The notes under the pieces: model-generated | What the model was told of the DNA's origin: nothing | The model's database searches: none | The model's input: the letters and a program-made list of their open reading frames with translations, nothing else | In this document: positions 61,546 through 64,000 of the stretch, piece by piece | How the letters are laid out: every line of letters starts with the position of its first letter | How positions within the stretch are numbered: the first letter of the stretch is position 1 | Position numbers and translations under genes: made by a program | NCBI RefSeq assembly: GCF_001514065.1 | Contig: NZ_KQ948422.1 | Coordinates: 248,001-312,000, forward strand | Direction of reading: 5' to 3' | Length of the DNA stretch: 64,000 nucleotides | Source of the DNA: Streptomyces antibioticus | GTDB lineage: Bacteria; Actinomycetota; Actinomycetes; Streptomycetales; Streptomycetaceae

Positions 61546-62475
61546 TCAGCCATGGCCACCGTCATCGCCCCTGCACCGGGTGATCGCTGAGCAGCCGCGG
61601 TGGTACGGGTTCGCCGGGATCGAGGGCACGCCGAGGTAGGTGCTCCTGTTGAAGTGGGCGCCCGGGTCAGCTGACGGGTCATAGGTCATCTGCGCCTGGG
61701 CATGGGCGGAGTTGCCTATGAAGCGGTCGTACCTGAACGTCTCATGCACGCCGCTGGGCCGGCCATTGACGATTTGATCCCTCATGCGGTACACGTGCAC
61801 GCCGACGATCGCGTAGTTCGGGATGTGGTGGATGTACGCCCACTCCTGCTGGCCCCCGAAACGCGCCAGTCCGGGGTTTCCGCGCACCTGGTCGTCGGTG
61901 TAAAGAGCGTTCCGCGCCATGCGGGCATCGATGACGTACACGTACGTGTCCGCCTCAACCCAGTTGCCGGTGCACTGACCGGTCAGCGTCCAACCCATCC
62001 CCGGAAAGGGAGTCCACTGCGCAGACGGGCGGCCGGACCGGCAGGGATTCGCGATCGCCGCAACCACGTTGTAGCGACCCTGGCTGCGGGCGAAGGTTTC
62101 CGACACCGACCGATCCGCGCTCGTGGAGATGTAGCCGCTGCCGTCGCCGCCGTGCAAGTGGTTCGGGAGGTCGTAGTTGGTACCGCGCGCCGTGAAGCCG
62201 TCTCTGAAGATCTCGTACGGCGACCGCGCGTCCCCGCGGAACACCTCGTTCGGCAACTGCCGTTCGCTGACCGTGTCGGTGTTGACGATGTTGGAACACG
62301 AGGAGCCGTTGCCGAAGCCGCCCGCGCAGAAGCCGTACCCTGCCGCGTGCGCTGGGCTGGTCGAGACGAGGGTCTGGGTCAGGATGACCGCGACGGCGGC
62401 GAGGAACACCGCGAGTGCTGATATCCGGTAGCGCATCTGCCACTTGGGCAGACACGTTGCTGCTCGATTGAACAT
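61546..62475 (-). CDS. Secreted ADP-ribosyltransferase (Scabin/Pierisin-like)
   Basis: A 309-aa exported toxin-like enzyme. Signal peptide about 1-45 (RYRISALAVFLAAVAVILTQ, then AHA-AG). The ART motifs of the R-S-E class are complete: R80 in VFRGD, STS at 117-119 in GYISTSADRS and Q209-Q210-E211 in GGQQEWAY. QxE with a preceding FxGG and following W is the pattern of DNA-targeting Pierisin and Scabin rather than actin-specific toxins. C50/C60 and C145/C168 could form disulfides. About 70 extra residues follow the catalytic core. GGAG precedes ATG 62475. First gene of the pair with the lectin protein. Confidence 0.88.
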   Translation of the reverse strand: MFNRAATCLPKWQMRYRISALAVFLAAVAVILTQTLVSTSPAHAAGYGFCAGGFGNGSSCSNIVNTDTVSERQLPNEVFRGDARSPYEIFRDGFTARGTNYDLPNHLHGGDGSGYISTSADRSVSETFARSQGRYNVVAAIANPCRSGRPSAQWTPFPGMGWTLTGQCTGNWVEADTYVYVIDARMARNALYTDDQVRGNPGLARFGGQQEWAYIHHIPNYAIVGVHVYRMRDQIVNGRPSGVHETFRYDRFIGNSAHAQAQMTYDPSADPGAHFNRSTYLGVPSIPANPYHRGCSAITRCRGDDGGHG

Positions 62476-62629
62476 GGGCTCTCCGTGTCGGGGAGGGGTT
62501 GCGGCCGTGCCACTGCACGCGCCGGTTGGTGGAGTGCGAGAGAGCGTTCTCACGCGTTCTCGCGGCTTCCACCTGCAGGGATGGCATCGACGATCCAGGT
62601 GAAGGACAGGCCGAAACAATGGGGGACGC

Positions 62630-62750
62630 ATTGAATGGGTAGGCGGCCGCTTCAGGATGGGTAGGGCCGATGACGGGCAAGTCCGGCCAGGCCGGTGGTG
62701 GACGCGCTCGGCAAGGTGGGTCCGTGGCTGCCCGCCACCGGGCTGCCGCC
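62630..62750 (+). repeat. Partial duplicate of the LuxR/AAA gene 5' region
   Basis: 62630-62647 (TTGAATGGGTAGGCGGCC) resembles the sequence upstream of the following gene at 63012-63029. Bases 62691-62750 match 63373-63432 inside that gene at 58 of 60 positions, and a short piece near 62667-62686 resembles its Walker A region. The copy is thus a shortened, internally deleted version. 62751-63133 is otherwise without a supported gene. Confidence 0.7.
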
Positions 62751-63133
62751 CCCGGGTGGAAGGTGGGGTTGGTGCCCTCGGCGTGCGCGCTCGGCGCGTT
62801 GACGAGCGGACCGAGTAACGCCGTGAGTGCCAGCGTGATGGCGGCCCACGCGATGGCGGCAGGACGCGGCGGCGACGGTCGTCGGGCCATCCCAGGCCCG
62901 GGGCCCTCATGGTGTGACGGTCTCTGTTCGGACGCCCATGACATTGGTGGAACGACACCGACGATGCAGATCCGCGGTGCGGCGAAGCAATGAGGAACGC
63001 ATCACAAACGTATTGAATGGGTAGGCAGCCGCAATAAAGTGGGTACCGCCGACGAGGGCGGGCCGACCAGCCTCCGCCGGTCACCTTCCGTCACCAGTCG
63101 GGCCATGATGTGTCCGCAAGGGACGGTGCTCAG

Positions 63134-64000
63134 GTGGCTGACCAGCAAGGCTCCCCCGGTCTTGGCCGGGGCTTCACGTTCGTCGGTCGCCGGCAGGAAC
63201 TCGATCTGCTACTCGCCGTCACCAGACAGCCGCCCGCCGTGGTCATGATCGAGGGCGAGGCCGGCATGGGCAAGTCCCGGCTGGTGCGCGAGGCCACCGC
63301 GATCCTCAAGACCGAGGGGTGGCGGGTAGTGACGGGCTTCTGCTGCCCACTGCGCGAACCCCTGCCGTACGGGCCGGTGGTGGACGCGCTCGGCAAGGTC
63401 GGTCCGTGGCTGCCGGCCACCGGGCTGCCGCCGACGGCCGGGGCACTGGCTCCGCTGCTGCCGGACCTGGCCGACCGCCTTCCGCCGGCGCCCACAGCAC
63501 CGGGCCACCCAGGTGCGCTGCGGCACCAGTTGATCCAGGCCGTGCGCTCCGTGCTCGACGCGGTCGGGCGGGTGATCCTGGTCGTCGAGGACCTGCACTG
63601 GGCCGACGACGCCACCCGCGAACTGCTCCTGCTGCTCGCCCGCGACCTGCCCGACCAGTTCGTCCTGGTGGTCACCTACCGGGCCGAGGACCTGCCGCCC
63701 GGGGCCGCAGCCCTGGGCGCGGCCTACCGCCCGCCACCCTGCACCAGCGGCACCGTGATCCGGCTGTCACCGCTGACCGAGAACGACGTGGCGGATCTCG
63801 CCGGCGCTGCGCTGGGCAGCCATGCCACGCCGGAGCTGTGCGCGGTGCTTCACCGCCGCAGCGAGGGCCTGCCGCTGGTCGCCGAGGAAGACCTGATCAC
63901 GCTACGGGACCAGGCGTGTCGCGACGTCAGGGAACTGGAGCGGGCCGAGGTGCCGGGCGGTCTGCGGGAAGCGGTCAGCGAACGGCTGACCTCGCTGTCG
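63134..64000 (+). CDS. LuxR-type/AAA ATPase regulator, N-terminal part (runs off window)
   Basis: From GTG 63134 a frame stays open to the window end (289 codons). FVGRRQELDLLLAVTRQPPA is the usual opening of large ATPase-containing LuxR (LAL) regulators; Walker A is GEAGMGKS and Walker B VILVVEDLHWAD. The C-terminal helix-turn-helix would lie beyond the window. AAGGGA is about 10 bases before the GTG. The gene faces away from the toxin pair. Confidence 0.85.
   Translation, partial: MADQQGSPGLGRGFTFVGRRQELDLLLAVTRQPPAVVMIEGEAGMGKSRLVREATAILKTEGWRVVTGFCCPLREPLPYGPVVDALGKVGPWLPATGLPPTAGALAPLLPDLADRLPPAPTAPGHPGALRHQLIQAVRSVLDAVGRVILVVEDLHWADDATRELLLLLARDLPDQFVLVVTYRAEDLPPGAAALGAAYRPPPCTSGTVIRLSPLTENDVADLAGAALGSHATPELCAVLHRRSEGLPLVAEEDLITLRDQACRDVRELERAEVPGGLREAVSERLTSLS

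Overview
The window is high-GC actinobacterial DNA, most likely a Streptomyces or close relative (Kitasatospora, Streptacidiphilus). The evidence is GTG/TTG starts, leaderless promoters, CebR-type cellulose regulation, CBM2 cellulases and families typical of the group (DUF3710, DUF4190, DUF6207, DUF6233, DUF6510). No rRNA, tRNA, CRISPR array, core replication gene or biosynthetic gene cluster was seen. Many genes are broken and there is IS debris throughout, which suits an accessory region such as a chromosome arm or a large linear replicon. That placement is inference.

Left part (1-17 kb). A cellulose operon reads leftward behind a perfect CebR operator: expansin-like/CBM2 protein, Cip1-like/CBM2 protein, CBM2-GH5 endoglucanase. 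Then come IS21 and secreted-protein remnants, an isochorismatase-like gene and an azoreductase. Next is a redox cluster (pirin, DoxX, luciferase-like monooxygenase, FMN reductase, MarR regulator) tied together by five copies of one 16-bp operator. A SpoIIE phosphatase, a DUF3710 protein and a DUF418 membrane protein follow.

Middle (17-48 kb). A 659-aa sigma-like membrane protein is followed by a decayed fadB. After it lie a MerR-controlled NTF2/SDR pair, an HSL esterase, a sulfite-oxidase-like/flavin reductase/DUF6510 trio, TPR and NhaA-thioredoxin pseudogenes and a DUF2236 oxygenase. A structurally complete IS607 element (serine recombinase plus intact TnpB) follows, then a truncated Y-family polymerase, a frameshifted integrase, a TetR/SDR pair, an HxlR/DsbA/azoreductase/NmrA-like redox group, a Tat-exported solute-binding protein and an MBL/NTF2 operon opposite a second MarR gene.

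Right part (48-64 kb). An IS200/IS605-type tnpB element carries a single in-frame TGA. Beyond it are an MFS exporter, a lipoprotein, a membrane-anchored TIR protein, a LysR regulator opposite an IMPase-like/F420-reductase-like pair and several hypothetical genes. The most striking locus is 60.0-62.5 kb: a secreted Scabin/Pierisin-type ADP-ribosyltransferase followed 76 bp later by a secreted protein with two copies of an unrecognised domain and a ricin-type lectin. This looks like a two-gene version of an AB toxin. The window ends inside a large LuxR/AAA ATPase gene whose 5' part exists as a decayed partial duplicate just upstream.
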